Below the pieces are notes generated by a model, which made no database searches, had not been told where the DNA came from, and saw only the letters and a list, made by a program, of their open reading frames with translations. From NCBI RefSeq assembly GCF_000300235.2, contig NZ_CP004388.1, forward strand, positions 353,501 to 417,500: a DNA stretch of 64,000 nt, given 5' to 3'. Both the position numbers and the translations under genes were made by a program. Each line of letters starts with the position of its first letter. The first letter of the stretch is position 1. Positions 36,400-44,925 of this stretch are shown here, piece by piece. The stretch comes from Thalassospira xiamenensis M-5 = DSM 17429. GTDB taxonomy: Bacteria > Pseudomonadota > Alphaproteobacteria > Rhodospirillales > Thalassospiraceae.

Positions 36400-37872
36400 T
36401 TATTCGGCTGCTACGGTAGCAGGTGTGCCGATCGGTGCTTCGCGACGCAGATCACCCTTGATCGTCTTGTAGACGTTCCAGACCATGATCAGCGATCCGA
36501 GCAGGAAGAGCAGGCCACCGGTTGCACGAATGATGTAGTAGGGGTGCATTGCTTCAACGGTTTCGATGAAGGAATACTGCAGGAAGCCAAGATCGTCGTA
36601 GGCACGCCACATCAGGCCCTGCATGATCCCCGAAACCCACATCGACGTGATGTAAAGAACGATACCGATGGTACCCAGCCAGAAGTGATAGGCAACCAGA
36701 CGCATCGAATAGAGGCGTTCACGATGCCACAGGACCGGGATCAGGTGATAGATCGCACCGAAGGAAACGAAAGCCACCCAGCCAAGCGCGCCGGAATGAA
36801 CATGTCCAATGGTCCAGTCGGTGTAATGTGACAGGCCATTGACAGCCTTGATCGACATGACCGGGCCTTCGAAGGTCGACATGCCATAAAAACCGACAGC
36901 GGCGACCATGAAGCGCAGGACAGGGTCGGTTCGCAATTTGTCCCATGCACCCGAAAGCGTCATCAGACCGTTGATCATTCCGCCCCAAGACGGCATCCAC
37001 AACATGATCGAGAATGTCATACCAAGAGTCTGCGCCCAATCAGGAAGGGCTGTGTAATGCAGATGGTGCGGACCAGCCCAGATATACAGGAAGATCAGCG
37101 CCCAGAAGTGAATGATCGACAGACGATAGGAATAAACCGGACGTTCAGCACGTTTCGGAATGAAATAGTACATCATCCCAAGGAAGCCGGCTGTCAGGAA
37201 GAACCCAACGGCATTATGACCGTACCACCACTGCGTCAGAGCATCCTGCACGCCTGAGAACATCGAGTAGGATTTGGCCCCCATGAAGGAGACCGGAATC
37301 GCCAGGTTGTTGCCCAGATGAAGCATCGCGATTGTTACGATGAAGGCCAGGTAAAACCAGTTTGCGACATAGATATGTGGTTCTTGTCGTTTCAGCAGCG
37401 TGCCAACAAAAATGGCAAGATACGCAACCCAAACCACGGTCAGCCATATATCAACAAACCATTCAGGTTCTGCGTATTCACGGCCTTGGGTAATACCCAA
37501 TACATAGCCGAGTGCGGCCATGACAATGAATAGCTGATAACCCCAGAATACGAATGCTGGAAGGGCCTTGCCGCCATAAAGAGATGCGCGACATGTCCGT
37601 TGCACAACATAGAATGACGTCGCGATAAGAGCATTGCCGCCAAAGGCAAAAATCACCGCAGACGTGTGCAGCGGGCGCAAACGCCCGAAATTCAGATATT
37701 CGATGTCGAAATTAAGCGCCGGAAATGCGAGTTGCCAGGCGATAAGATCGCCCGCCAGAAATCCGACGACGCCCCAAAATATAGTCGCCAGTGCGCCCCA
37801 GCGCACAACGTCCATATTATAACTAACAGCAACAGGCGTTGGTGCTGTTTGTGCCATGCTCCCCTGGCTCAT
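36400..37872 (-). CDS. ccoN: cbb3 cytochrome oxidase catalytic subunit CcoN
   Basis: Catalytic subunit I of the high-oxygen-affinity heme-copper oxidase; reduces oxygen to water and pumps protons. Twelve membrane segments are expected over 490 residues. Metal-ligand regions are seen in [44 protein letters not shown] (CuB region) and [15 protein letters not shown], and the low-spin/high-spin heme ligands in [21 protein letters not shown] lies seven bases before the ATG at 37872; a second ATG six codons later also has a GGGGAG. The long leader upstream contains two FNR/FixK-type boxes. Confidence 0.97.
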   Translation of the reverse strand: MSQGSMAQTAPTPVAVSYNMDVVRWGALATIFWGVVGFLAGDLIAWQLAFPALNFDIEYLNFGRLRPLHTSAVIFAFGGNALIATSFYVVQRTCRASLYGGKALPAFVFWGYQLFIVMAALGYVLGITQGREYAEPEWFVDIWLTVVWVAYLAIFVGTLLKRQEPHIYVANWFYLAFIVTIAMLHLGNNLAIPVSFMGAKSYSMFSGVQDALTQWWYGHNAVGFFLTAGFLGMMYYFIPKRAERPVYSYRLSIIHFWALIFLYIWAGPHHLHYTALPDWAQTLGMTFSIMLWMPSWGGMINGLMTLSGAWDKLRTDPVLRFMVAAVGFYGMSTFEGPVMSIKAVNGLSHYTDWTIGHVHSGALGWVAFVSFGAIYHLIPVLWHRERLYSMRLVAYHFWLGTIGIVLYITSMWVSGIMQGLMWRAYDDLGFLQYSFIETVEAMHPYYIIRATGGLLFLLGSLIMVWNVYKTIKGDLRREAPIGTPATVAAE

Positions 37873-38088
37873 GCTTGACTCCCGTTCAAGGTGTTCGGGT
37901 GAACTGTCCGATCCAATCGGGCAGCTCCATCAGTCCCGGCGGTGACCGGGTGCGACACATGTCATTCCCTTGCCACCTGCACCAAAAGCCCCACCGCTGC
38001 CGTGATGCGCTTTTGGCAGCATCACATGCAAAACGGACGAGGCTTTCGATTGTCAGGTGATTATGCGGGTTGAAGCCTTACGCGCCAT

Positions 38089-38102
38089 TGATCCACGTCA
38101 AT
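38089..38102. promoter_or_regulatory. FNR/FixK box, probably for ccoN
   Basis: TTGATCCACGTCAA (TTGACGTGGATCAA on the ccoN strand) matches the FNR/FixK consensus TTGAY-N4-RTCAA in both halves. Its centre is about 220 bases upstream of ccoN. The FnrL-type regulator encoded at 28891-29589 is the likely ligand. Confidence 0.7.
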
Positions 38103-38210
38103 ATTGGCTCGTAAAACCGCAGAACCCCTCAATCTCAAGACAAAGCTCGCCCGCATTGCGGGACAATTGATTGCTAAGCGTGTTTATGCGCGTTTGGGTC
38201 TGTAAAGGTG

Positions 38211-38224
38211 TTGATACAGGTCAA
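38211..38224. promoter_or_regulatory. FNR/FixK box near the GNAT-like gene
   Basis: TTGATACAGGTCAA matches the FNR/FixK consensus in both halves. Its centre is 64 bases before the ATG at 38282; with activation at -41.5 the transcript would start about 23 bases before that ATG, an ideal class II layout. It may also add to ccoN control. Confidence 0.7.
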
Positions 38225-38281
38225 GGTCAACACGAAATCTTTGCGCCATGATTGCTGAAAATCGTGGGAAGAGTAGCAATC

Positions 38282-38773
38282 ATGTCAACAACCTATCAGG
38301 CAAGACCCCTAACACATCACACGGCGGATATGACTTTTCCGCTCGTGCAGATGATGCAGACCGGTCTTACGTTTGAGCGCTGGCGTGAATTTGTTGCCGA
38401 ATTCTGCACTGATCGCGCCAATAGCATGATCGGGGCCGGATGCGACGATATCCTGTGGCAACGCCCGCGTGGCATCATCGTGATCGCCAATGAGCGGGGG
38501 TATATCCACGGTCTGTTTTCCTATCAGGTGCGTGACGACATGTCCGAGGGACTTGTCCTGCATGTCGACAACATCATGGCCGTCGAGATTGTTTCACGAC
38601 CTTATGTGCTTGATGCGATGCGCGACGCTATGAACCGGCTGGTTCTGGATCATCATTGCGCGGCGGTTCATGTTTCGGTCGGTGAAATGGAAGAACGCCT
38701 GCGCGACTATTTCAGCGGGGCCGGCTTTGTGCCGCGCAAAATCCGTTACTGTGCCCCGGCTGCCCAGCATTGA
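38282..38773 (+). CDS. GNAT-like protein, probably oxygen-regulated
   Basis: 163-residue soluble protein resembling the acetyltransferase (GNAT) fold, though no textbook Q/RxxGxG/A motif is present, so the activity is unproven. Visible segments include LTFERWREFVAEFC near the N-terminus, IVIANERGYIHGLFSYQV, GLVLHVDNIMAVEIVSRPYVLDAM in the middle, and LRDYFSGAGFVPRKIRYC at the end, the pattern of a GNAT core and C-terminal strand. The ATG at 38282 is preferred over a TTG at 38252. An FNR/FixK box lies at the right distance upstream, so expression under low oxygen is likely. It is divergent from ccoN and just upstream of dapF. Confidence 0.7.
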   Translation: MSTTYQARPLTHHTADMTFPLVQMMQTGLTFERWREFVAEFCTDRANSMIGAGCDDILWQRPRGIIVIANERGYIHGLFSYQVRDDMSEGLVLHVDNIMAVEIVSRPYVLDAMRDAMNRLVLDHHCAAVHVSVGEMEERLRDYFSGAGFVPRKIRYCAPAAQH

Positions 38774-38823
38774 CGGCGCTGACTTTGGTGGACGATATCC
38801 GCTGACACCGTTATAAGGCGGTT

Positions 38824-39669
38824 ATGAACGGTATTCCTTTTGTCAAAATGCATGGTCTGGGAAATGATTTCGTTGTCTTTGACGGACGACGCGATCCCGC
38901 CGTGCTTGATCTTGATAACGCAACTGCGGCCCGCATCGCCGACCGCAAAACCGGAGTCGGTTGTGATCAGCTGATCGTGATCGAACCCGCCCGCGATGAT
39001 CTTGCCGATGCCTTCATGCGCATTCGCAACAATGACGGGGGCGAGGTCCAGGCCTGTGGCAATGCCACGCGCTGTGTGGCGAGCATCGTCATGGGCGAAC
39101 TTGGCCGCAAGGATGTCATTATCCAGACCGTCGTCGGATTGCTTGATGCCAATGGTCTGGCCGATGGTCGTGTCACCGTCGATATGGGGCAGGTCAAGCT
39201 GGACTGGCGCGATATCCCGCTGGGTCAGGCGGTTGATACCAACCATATTCCGCTGTCCTTGGGCGGTTTGTCGGATGCGGTCGGGGTCAATGTCGGCAAT
39301 CCGCATGCGGTGTTCTTTGTTGACGATGCCGAGTCGATTGATATCGAAAAGCTTGGCCCTGTCCTTGAACATCATGAAATGTTCCCCGAACGCGCCAATA
39401 TTGAGGTTTGCAGCATCATTGGCGAAGACCGGATTCGCATGCGGGTCTGGGAACGTGGTGTGGGGGTGACGCGCGCCTGTGGTACGGGTGCCTGTGCGGC
39501 CGGTGTTGCCGCTGCGCGCCGCGGTTTGACCGGGCGGAAAACCGAAATCATTCTGGATGGTGGTCCGCTGACCATCGAATGGCTGCCCGACGATCATGTT
39601 CTGATGACCGGGCCGGTCGCGACCAGTTTCTCGGGCTTTTTGCACGGATCCCTTCTGGGACAGCATTGA
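38824..39669 (+). CDS. dapF: Diaminopimelate epimerase
   Basis: Converts LL- to meso-diaminopimelate for lysine and peptidoglycan synthesis; cofactor-independent two-cysteine racemase. Both catalytic cysteines are seen, in NNDGGEVQACGNATRC and in TRACGTGACAAGVAA. The N-terminus FVKMHGLGNDFVVFDGR and the segment VNVGNPHAVFFVDDAE are family hallmarks. At 281 residues it has normal length. AAGGCGG precedes the ATG. A long antisense open frame covers the gene and is a shadow. Confidence 0.97.
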   Translation: MNGIPFVKMHGLGNDFVVFDGRRDPAVLDLDNATAARIADRKTGVGCDQLIVIEPARDDLADAFMRIRNNDGGEVQACGNATRCVASIVMGELGRKDVIIQTVVGLLDANGLADGRVTVDMGQVKLDWRDIPLGQAVDTNHIPLSLGGLSDAVGVNVGNPHAVFFVDDAESIDIEKLGPVLEHHEMFPERANIEVCSIIGEDRIRMRVWERGVGVTRACGTGACAAGVAAARRGLTGRKTEIILDGGPLTIEWLPDDHVLMTGPVATSFSGFLHGSLLGQH

Positions 39670-39844
39670 TTGAATTTCTGGTGCCGACCCGCGGGTAGCC
39701 TGATGGGTCGGTATCGTTCTGAATGGTTTCCCCGGTTGCACAATGCCTGTTCGTCGGGCAAAAGGGCGCAAACGGGTTCTTCGTTCAACCCATGTCGGGA
39801 CGCCCCCTCCCGTCTTCTGTGAAACTCAAAAGCAGGTTCAGATA

Positions 39845-41038
39845 ATGGCTGACTTCAATACGCTTGACGGTGTCAATGTCGCTGGCAAGCGCGTTTTGCT
39901 GCGCGCTGATCTTAACGTTCCAATGAAAGACGGCGTTGTGGGTGATACCACCCGCATCGAACGGACGGTTCCGGGGTTGATCGAACTGGCGGATGCCGGT
40001 GCGAAACTTGTCGTGATCACCCATTTTGGCCGTCCCAAGGGCGAACGCATTGCTGAAATGTCGCTTAAACCGGTTGCCGATGCGCTGGCCAAGCAGCTTG
40101 GGCGTCCGGTGAAATTCGCCGATGATTGCATTGGTGCGGCCGCAGCAGACGTCGTGAACAGCCTTAAGGACGGTGAAATCGCGGTTCTGGAAAACCTTCG
40201 TTACCACGCCGCAGAGGAAAAGAACGATCCGGCCTTTGTCGCCGAACTGGCAAAGCTTGGCGACATTTACGTCAATGATGCGTTTTCGTGCGCGCACCGG
40301 GCGCACGCCTCGACCGAGGGGCTGGCCCACAAACTTCCGGCCTATGCCGGTCGTCTGATGCAGGCCGAACTTGAAGCCCTTGGCAATGCGCTTGAAGCGC
40401 CGAAACATCCGGTGATGGCAATCGTTGGCGGTGCCAAGATTTCAACCAAACTGGATCTGCTTGGCAATCTGGTTGCCAAGGTTGACCAGCTGGTGATCGG
40501 TGGCGGCATGGCCAATACCTTCCTTGCGGCCAAGGGTGTAAATGTTGGCAAGTCGCTGTGCGAACACGACCTTCTGGCAACTGCGCGCGAAATTTTTGCC
40601 AAGGCCGAAGCCGCCAATTGCGAAATCGTCCTGCCGGTCGATGGTCTGGTCGCCAAGGAATTCAAGGCGCATGCCGATCACACCATATCTGACATCAACG
40701 ATGTCGATGCCGATGGCATGATCCTTGATGCCGGGCCGAAAACCATTGTCGATCTGAACAAACGTCTCGAGTCCTGTGAAACGCTGGTCTGGAACGGTCC
40801 GCTGGGTGCGTTTGAAATCGCACCGTTCGATACGGCAACCGTTTCCGTCGCCCAGCAGGCGGCAAAACTGACCAAGGCCGGTAAACTTCTGTCGGTCGCG
40901 GGTGGTGGTGATACGGTTGCGGCCCTGCGTCACGCCGATGCCGATCAGGATTTCTCCTATGTCTCAACCGCGGGCGGTGCCTTCCTTGAATGGCTAGAAG
41001 GCAAGGAATTGCCGGGCGTTGCAGCCCTGCGTGGCTGA
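39845..41038 (+). CDS. pgk: Phosphoglycerate kinase
   Basis: Glycolytic/gluconeogenic transfer of phosphate between 1,3-bisphosphoglycerate and ADP. Clear motifs are [69 protein letters not shown] and the ATP-binding GGGDTVAAL near the C-terminus. The start at 39845 (397 residues) gives the normal family N-terminus; the reading frame is open 34 codons further upstream without support. A hairpin terminator follows. gap and fba, often neighbours, are not in the window. Confidence 0.97.
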   Translation: MADFNTLDGVNVAGKRVLLRADLNVPMKDGVVGDTTRIERTVPGLIELADAGAKLVVITHFGRPKGERIAEMSLKPVADALAKQLGRPVKFADDCIGAAAADVVNSLKDGEIAVLENLRYHAAEEKNDPAFVAELAKLGDIYVNDAFSCAHRAHASTEGLAHKLPAYAGRLMQAELEALGNALEAPKHPVMAIVGGAKISTKLDLLGNLVAKVDQLVIGGGMANTFLAAKGVNVGKSLCEHDLLATAREIFAKAEAANCEIVLPVDGLVAKEFKAHADHTISDINDVDADGMILDAGPKTIVDLNKRLESCETLVWNGPLGAFEIAPFDTATVSVAQQAAKLTKAGKLLSVAGGGDTVAALRHADADQDFSYVSTAGGAFLEWLEGKELPGVAALRG

Positions 41039-41062
41039 TCCGCAAACTGCTGATTGTTAAAT

Positions 41063-41092
41063 GCAAGACCCCGCCAATCGGCGGGGTCTTGC
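41063..41092 (+). terminator. pgk terminator hairpin
   Basis: GCAAGACCCCGCC pairs perfectly with GGCGGGGTCTTGC over 13 bases with loop AATC. It lies 24 bases after the pgk stop; the T-run is weak. The core CCCCGCCAATCGGCGGGG recurs at 42144. Confidence 0.7.
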
Positions 41093-41167
41093 TGCTGACA
41101 AAGCATTCCCAATCATCCGAAATAAACCACGACGGCGGGAATCCCGTCTCTTTCAATGGGCCATGGA

Positions 41168-41205
41168 TTCCGGGTCTGCACTCCGCTTCGCCCGGCATGA
41201 CGATT
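41168..41205. repeat. REP-like palindromic sequence
   Basis: GATTCCGGGTCTGCACTCCG followed by CTTCGCCCGGCATGACG has the form of the dispersed palindromic sequences common between genes in alphaproteobacteria (CCGGGTC...GCCCGG near a TGACG end). Only one copy is in the window, so its repeated nature is from general knowledge. Confidence 0.45.
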
Positions 41206-41277
41206 TTGATCAACCGCCAAGCCACTCCAGCTCAAACCAAGCCAACCACCCCCGCTGCCCCCGGTATCGCCAAACGC

Positions 41278-41640
41278 CACCGACCGGACGGACCACGCCC
41301 CGGACCCTGCTGTCCCGAACAAACACCCGTCGCTCTCGGTTGACGCCCGAAACGCACCTCACCCCAAGGGCCACACGTTGCCGCATGGCAGACACACAAC
41401 TCCCGCCATCGATGACCAGCCTTTCGGCATGTCCGAACGCACCACCAGCCCGCTGACAACCGATCCTGCCAGCCAATCCCGGCAACCCGGTCAGACGATC
41501 CAGTGCCGATCCAATCCGGGCGCAATTCGGGCCCGCTGATTCTCGGCATTGTCACGCTTCACCGACCGGACTGAACTGGACCGAACCAACTTCGCCCCGG
41601 CTCTCGCTGCCCCGAACAAACACCCTTGCCCTAAGGGCAC
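41278..41640. repeat. Two diverged copies of one sequence
   Basis: CACCGACCGGAC.GA (41278 and 41560) and CTGYCCCGAACAAACACCC (41310-41328 and 41608-41626) recur in the same order, separated by different fillers. The copies lie about 280-300 bases apart. They look like an old tandem duplication that has decayed. Confidence 0.55.
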
Positions 41641-41831
41641 ATTTCTCCCGTCATGATAAACCACAGTTTTTCGCAAATATCCGACGGCCTTACGGCCTGA
41701 TCGCACCACCCCCGTAATGACTTTTCCAAGCGCCATGAACGTCCCTTTGACGATACCGCACCCGCCATTTCATCCCGTCAGATCGCTGCCCTGTCATCGT
41801 CTCATTCCTGATTTTGCCGCCCGAAACGCAA

Positions 41832-41866
41832 AAAACCCGCAAAGCGAATCACGCTTTGCGGGTTTT
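41832..41866. terminator. Perfect bidirectional terminator
   Basis: AAAACCCGCAAAGCG and CGCTTTGCGGGTTTT form a perfect 15-base stem with loop AATCA and T-runs on both strands. No gene ends within 100 bases on the plus side, so it probably belonged to a lost gene or stops stray transcription. Confidence 0.8.
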
Positions 41867-41979
41867 GTCTCCGGACCCATTTGTCCTGTTGACTTTATCT
41901 TTATGCCACAAGACAAAGAACAAATCAAGAACTATTTTCCAAAAACCCGGAAAAAGTTCCCGGAAAAAGCTCAACACGG

Positions 41980-42006
41980 CAAAAAAGGTATATTTTTTAA
42001 TACCTT
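41980..42006 (-). terminator. Minus-strand terminator after the coding remnant
   Basis: Read leftward, AAGGTAT and ATACCTT form a 7-base stem followed by TTTTG (the stem itself ends in TT). It lies 14 bases after the TAG that ends the remnant at 42021-42119. Confidence 0.6.
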
Positions 42007-42020
42007 GGGTAAGGCCATCC

Positions 42021-42119
42021 TACTCCGCCGCATCGACTTTCAGAACGCCGCGACGGATCTGGTCTTCTTCGATCTGGCTTTGGTCATCGGTTGATTCGTT
42101 CAGCGGAATACGGATTTTG
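42021..42119 (-). pseudogene. C-terminal remnant of an unidentified gene
   Basis: The minus strand reads GKIRIPLNESTDDQSQIEED then QIRRGVLKVDAAE and a TAG stop, with codon use like neighbouring genes. A terminator follows. No ATG, GTG or TTG start exists in frame upstream; the frame stays open through the hairpin at 42142-42163 and into the 3' end of the synthase gene, one base out of its frame. It could be the end of a deleted gene, or the lost C-terminal tail of the synthase after a frameshift. I do not recognise the protein. Confidence 0.35.
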
Positions 42120-42141
42120 CCGCACGCGATGTGATCGCCCG

Positions 42142-42163
42142 GGCCCCGCCAATCGGCGGGGTC
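42142..42163 (+). terminator. Second copy of the pgk-type hairpin
   Basis: GGCCCCGCC-AATC-GGCGGGGTC followed by TTTGTT. The sequence CCCCGCCAATCGGCGGGGTCTT is identical to the core of the pgk terminator 1.08 kb upstream. The T-run favours plus-strand termination although no plus-strand gene ends here. Confidence 0.65.
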
Positions 42164-42167
42164 TTTG

Positions 42168-43142
42168 TTATCCGGGAAGGCTGTTGTTGGCGGTTTGCGC
42201 GATGATTGTGTCGCGGTCCTTCAGGAACGCCGCATATCCATTATCCATCATCGCACTGGCAAGTTCGATATAAACGGCAAACAGGCGTGACAGGGTGTCG
42301 GTTTCTTCCGCATCAAGGATCGCCAGAAGTTCAGCCGACCGGGCCTGCCCGGTTTCAAAATGTTCCCACGCGCGTTCCAGCAGAATGGTGCCCAGGCGGT
42401 CCAGTTCGTCATATTTCTTCTGCCCGATGGCATTGCGGATTTCGCCAAGCGTGATATCGGCGGCAATCAGGATTTCGGCTGGTATCGTCACCAGCCTGTC
42501 CGGGCCTTTGATATCGTCTGGAAGGTCGCGCAGGATATGCACCACGTAACAGAAAATCGCCATGTCGCGCGCATGATAAAGCGGTGGGTTGGTCAGGGGG
42601 GATGTATATCCGATTTCGTTATCGAATCGTGCCGATAGCAGATAAACAAAAATTGATGCCGGGGCGGCGGTTGCCCCCTCGCAATAGGCGATGAAATCGT
42701 CCCATTCATCCATCGGGTCTTCGGCAACATCGCGGCGCAATGCATCGGCCAGATCAACCCACGGATCAACTTCCAGATCGCTTCGGCCCAAAGTCAGACG
42801 CAGGGCATCAAATACCTGCTGGCTGAGCGGGCCGCTTTCGGGATGGGGGTTATCAGCATCGATCTTGGCAGCCTGGATTTGCTGCTGCCAGTGATCAATT
42901 GCAATCAGGGTGTCTTCGCGGGCATAGTCGCGTTCATGATCGGTCAGTTCAAGGAACCCGTCATCGACAATATCGTCGATCACCCGCATCGATGCATAGG
43001 CCGCCAGAAAGAAACGCTGCCGTTCCGGGCCAAGGCGCATGGCCGCACGGTAAAGATTGGCATTTTTTGCCGCGGCAAGGTCGTTGCAGGCGGAAAAGGC
43101 ATCGGCATTCGGCCCGTCTATCGGTGCTGGCATTCTTGTCAT
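42168..43142 (-). CDS. Squalene/phytoene synthase family protein
   Basis: Putative head-to-head prenyltransferase of 324 residues, cytoplasmic or membrane-associated. The first aspartate-rich motif is DDIVDD in MRVIDDIVDDGFLEL; the second is RDLPDDIKGPDRLV, both with the expected spacing for Mg-diphosphate binding. YCEGATAAPASIFVYLLS matches the conserved CYYVAGxVG-type segment of the family. Its neighbours are not hopanoid or carotenoid genes, so the product (squalene precursor, phytoene or other) cannot be told. It is flanked by a decayed region. ATG 43142 is used; an ATG three codons later is possible. Confidence 0.82.
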   Translation of the reverse strand: MTRMPAPIDGPNADAFSACNDLAAAKNANLYRAAMRLGPERQRFFLAAYASMRVIDDIVDDGFLELTDHERDYAREDTLIAIDHWQQQIQAAKIDADNPHPESGPLSQQVFDALRLTLGRSDLEVDPWVDLADALRRDVAEDPMDEWDDFIAYCEGATAAPASIFVYLLSARFDNEIGYTSPLTNPPLYHARDMAIFCYVVHILRDLPDDIKGPDRLVTIPAEILIAADITLGEIRNAIGQKKYDELDRLGTILLERAWEHFETGQARSAELLAILDAEETDTLSRLFAVYIELASAMMDNGYAAFLKDRDTIIAQTANNSLPG

Positions 43143-43259
43143 GCGGCGTTTCGTCTTTTCCTGATGATCCTTCTAGGAGTCATACAGCCTCGTTCGGGCA
43201 GGCAAAAGGGGAATTGAGCATTTCGTAAAAGATCACGGCCAAATTAAGGGGGCCTGATC

Positions 43260-43958
43260 CTAGAATTCCAAGCGATATCCGGCTGTCAGACCCAGCATCG
43301 CGTCAAAGCGATCAAGCGCACCGGTATTCGGATCAGGGGCAAGATCACTGGTCAATCGACCATGTAACCCGATCCAGATATCCTGAAACGGCATATAGGA
43401 CAGGCTGGCGGCAATGCCCGCATCATCCGTGCCCGAAGGGTTGCCGGGATTGCCCGAAAAGTTATGGCGGTAAAAGCCACCGGGGTGGTGCGTGGGGGTG
43501 ACATCAAAATCATTGCGTTGGTCGGTGCCAAAGCTTTGCCCGATCGGGCCATTCAGTTCGAAAACCGGGCCAAAGGCAAAGCCCAGATCCGGGCGTGGGG
43601 CGTAGCCAATTCCGAACTGGGCCGCAATGCCGTTGTTTGTCGTTGGCTGGCTGTCGATTTCAAACCACAGAAGCGATGGGTCACTTTCCCCATCGGTGGA
43701 TGGATTGTTCAGGACAATGCCGTGATTTCGACGAGGGGCGAAATAATTGCTCATCCCGCCAGGCAGCGCGGGGGGCAGTATTCCGGGGACCAGTGAATTT
43801 GGCGAACTGTCAGTCTGGGGCATGCCAATTGTCACACCGGCTTCATCTGGCGTGGCGGGCTGGATCGACTGGGCACGGGCCGCGTGCGAAAAGCCGCCCG
43901 TTGTCGCGGCAACGGCAAGAATCGCAACAGACCACGCAATTGGACTTGATACATGCAT
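43260..43958 (-). CDS. Putative outer-membrane beta-barrel-like protein
   Basis: Exported protein of about 232 residues, not recognised. The ATG at 43958 gives a clean signal peptide (MHVSSPIAWSVAILAVAAT... cleaved near ARAQ); the frame is open 31 codons further upstream. The mature part is rich in Gly, Asn and Pro and alternates hydrophobic residues in its second half (GIAAQFGIGYAPRPDLGFAF, AGIAASLSYMPFQDIWIGLHGRL), ending in GYRLEF with a terminal aromatic residue, as in barrel proteins. A MipA/OmpV-like or outer-membrane-family fold is possible. Codon use is normal. Function unknown. Confidence 0.7.
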   Translation of the reverse strand: MHVSSPIAWSVAILAVAATTGGFSHAARAQSIQPATPDEAGVTIGMPQTDSSPNSLVPGILPPALPGGMSNYFAPRRNHGIVLNNPSTDGESDPSLLWFEIDSQPTTNNGIAAQFGIGYAPRPDLGFAFGPVFELNGPIGQSFGTDQRNDFDVTPTHHPGGFYRHNFSGNPGNPSGTDDAGIAASLSYMPFQDIWIGLHGRLTSDLAPDPNTGALDRFDAMLGLTAGYRLEF

Positions 43959-44040
43959 ATCTCGTGTTCCGACAACCTTATCGCAACTGGTGCACATCCC
44001 CTTGTGCAAACAAATTCTGGATGTTTCCGGCCCCGGTTTG

Positions 44041-44877
44041 TCAGTCGGCAAGGAACGCCTTGATGGCTTTTATCTGTTCCTCGTCATTCAAATGGGGTGC
44101 ATGTCCGCAATTTGCTACAGTTAAAATCGGCATTTCCGGTTTTTGTTCCCGCATTTTTTCGACAATGGCGGGGGGAATCAGATCAGATTTCGCACCGCTG
44201 ATCAGCATCACCGGGCAAGAAATAGCGTTGAATTGATCCCATGCATCAAAAGAATCAATATGTTCGGCAAAGACGCGCATGACTTCGGGATCATAATGCA
44301 TCATGAAATTTCCGTTCGGCAGACGTCGCACCGAGCGTGCGGAAATAAATGACCAGGTGGCTTCGTCGGTGATGCCAAACGGCGCATAGATCAGTTTGAC
44401 GATTTCTTCGACATCATGGATCGTTTCAAATTCCGGGGTGGCCCTGACATAGGATTTGATCCGTGCGACTGCCGCAGTGTCAAGTTCCGGTCCGATGTCA
44501 TTTAAAACCAGCTTTTCGATCCATCCGGCGGCTTCGGCGGTCATGGCAAGCCCGATCAACCCGCCCATTGACGTTCCGATCCACTTGCAGCTTGAAATCC
44601 TGAAATGTTCAAGCATTTCGAAGGTCTGTGCGACATAGAAGGGCAGGGTATATTCCCGGTCGGGATTCTTGGCCCATCCCGAAAGCCCGCGGCCGATCAT
44701 GGACGGGCACAGGACAAAATACGTATCAGTGAAATGCGGCGCGACATGATCAAAATCATCGGCCAGTCGCGCCAGACCGTGGCTCATGACAAGGGCTGGT
44801 TTTTGGGGATCGCCCCACGTCCTGACATGAATTTCATAGCCGCAACAGGGAATAAAATGGTCACGGAAGGCGGGCAT
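44041..44877 (-). CDS. Alpha/beta hydrolase
   Basis: 278-residue alpha/beta-hydrolase-fold protein. The oxyanion-hole region is LVMSHGLARLADDF, the nucleophile elbow GTSMGGLIG (Ser), the acid in LISGAKSDLIP (Asp) and the base in NCGHAPHLNDEEQ (His). Length and motifs fit esterase, lactonase or haloperoxidase-like members; the substrate is not evident. It is upstream of the outer-membrane-like protein on the same strand and ends about 80 bases before its chosen start. Confidence 0.88.
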   Translation of the reverse strand: MPAFRDHFIPCCGYEIHVRTWGDPQKPALVMSHGLARLADDFDHVAPHFTDTYFVLCPSMIGRGLSGWAKNPDREYTLPFYVAQTFEMLEHFRISSCKWIGTSMGGLIGLAMTAEAAGWIEKLVLNDIGPELDTAAVARIKSYVRATPEFETIHDVEEIVKLIYAPFGITDEATWSFISARSVRRLPNGNFMMHYDPEVMRVFAEHIDSFDAWDQFNAISCPVMLISGAKSDLIPPAIVEKMREQKPEMPILTVANCGHAPHLNDEEQIKAIKAFLAD

Positions 44878-44925
44878 GGGGTGCTCCGTTTGTAATGCCC
44901 GCCAATAGAGACTTTAGCGTCGAAT

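Larger units (their letters stand above)
37873..38281. other. 409-base divergent regulatory region between ccoN and the GNAT-like gene
   Basis: No gene is visible. The region carries two perfect TTGAN5-7TCAA-type FNR/FixK boxes (38089-38102 and 38211-38224). A ccoN transcript started from the nearer box would have a leader of about 180 bases. Confidence 0.6.
41039..42167. other. 1.1-kb region without an intact gene
   Basis: No intact coding gene is supported on either strand. It contains the pgk terminator, a REP-like palindrome near 41168-41200, two imperfect copies of an approximately 70-base sequence (from 41278 and from 41560), a perfect bidirectional terminator (41832-41866), an A-rich stretch (about 41895-42010), a minus-strand terminator (41980-42006), a coding remnant (42021-42119), and a second copy of the pgk-type hairpin (42142-42163). 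Parts of 41200-41640 are cytosine-rich and unlike neighbouring genes. Confidence 0.6.

Noticed and set aside
38746-39771. 341-codon minus-strand open frame across dapF
   Set aside because: Shadow of dapF, whose catalytic motifs are certain.
41717-42094. 125-codon plus-strand frame in the gene-free region
   Set aside because: No ribosome site; its 3' half is the reverse of the minus-strand coding remnant.
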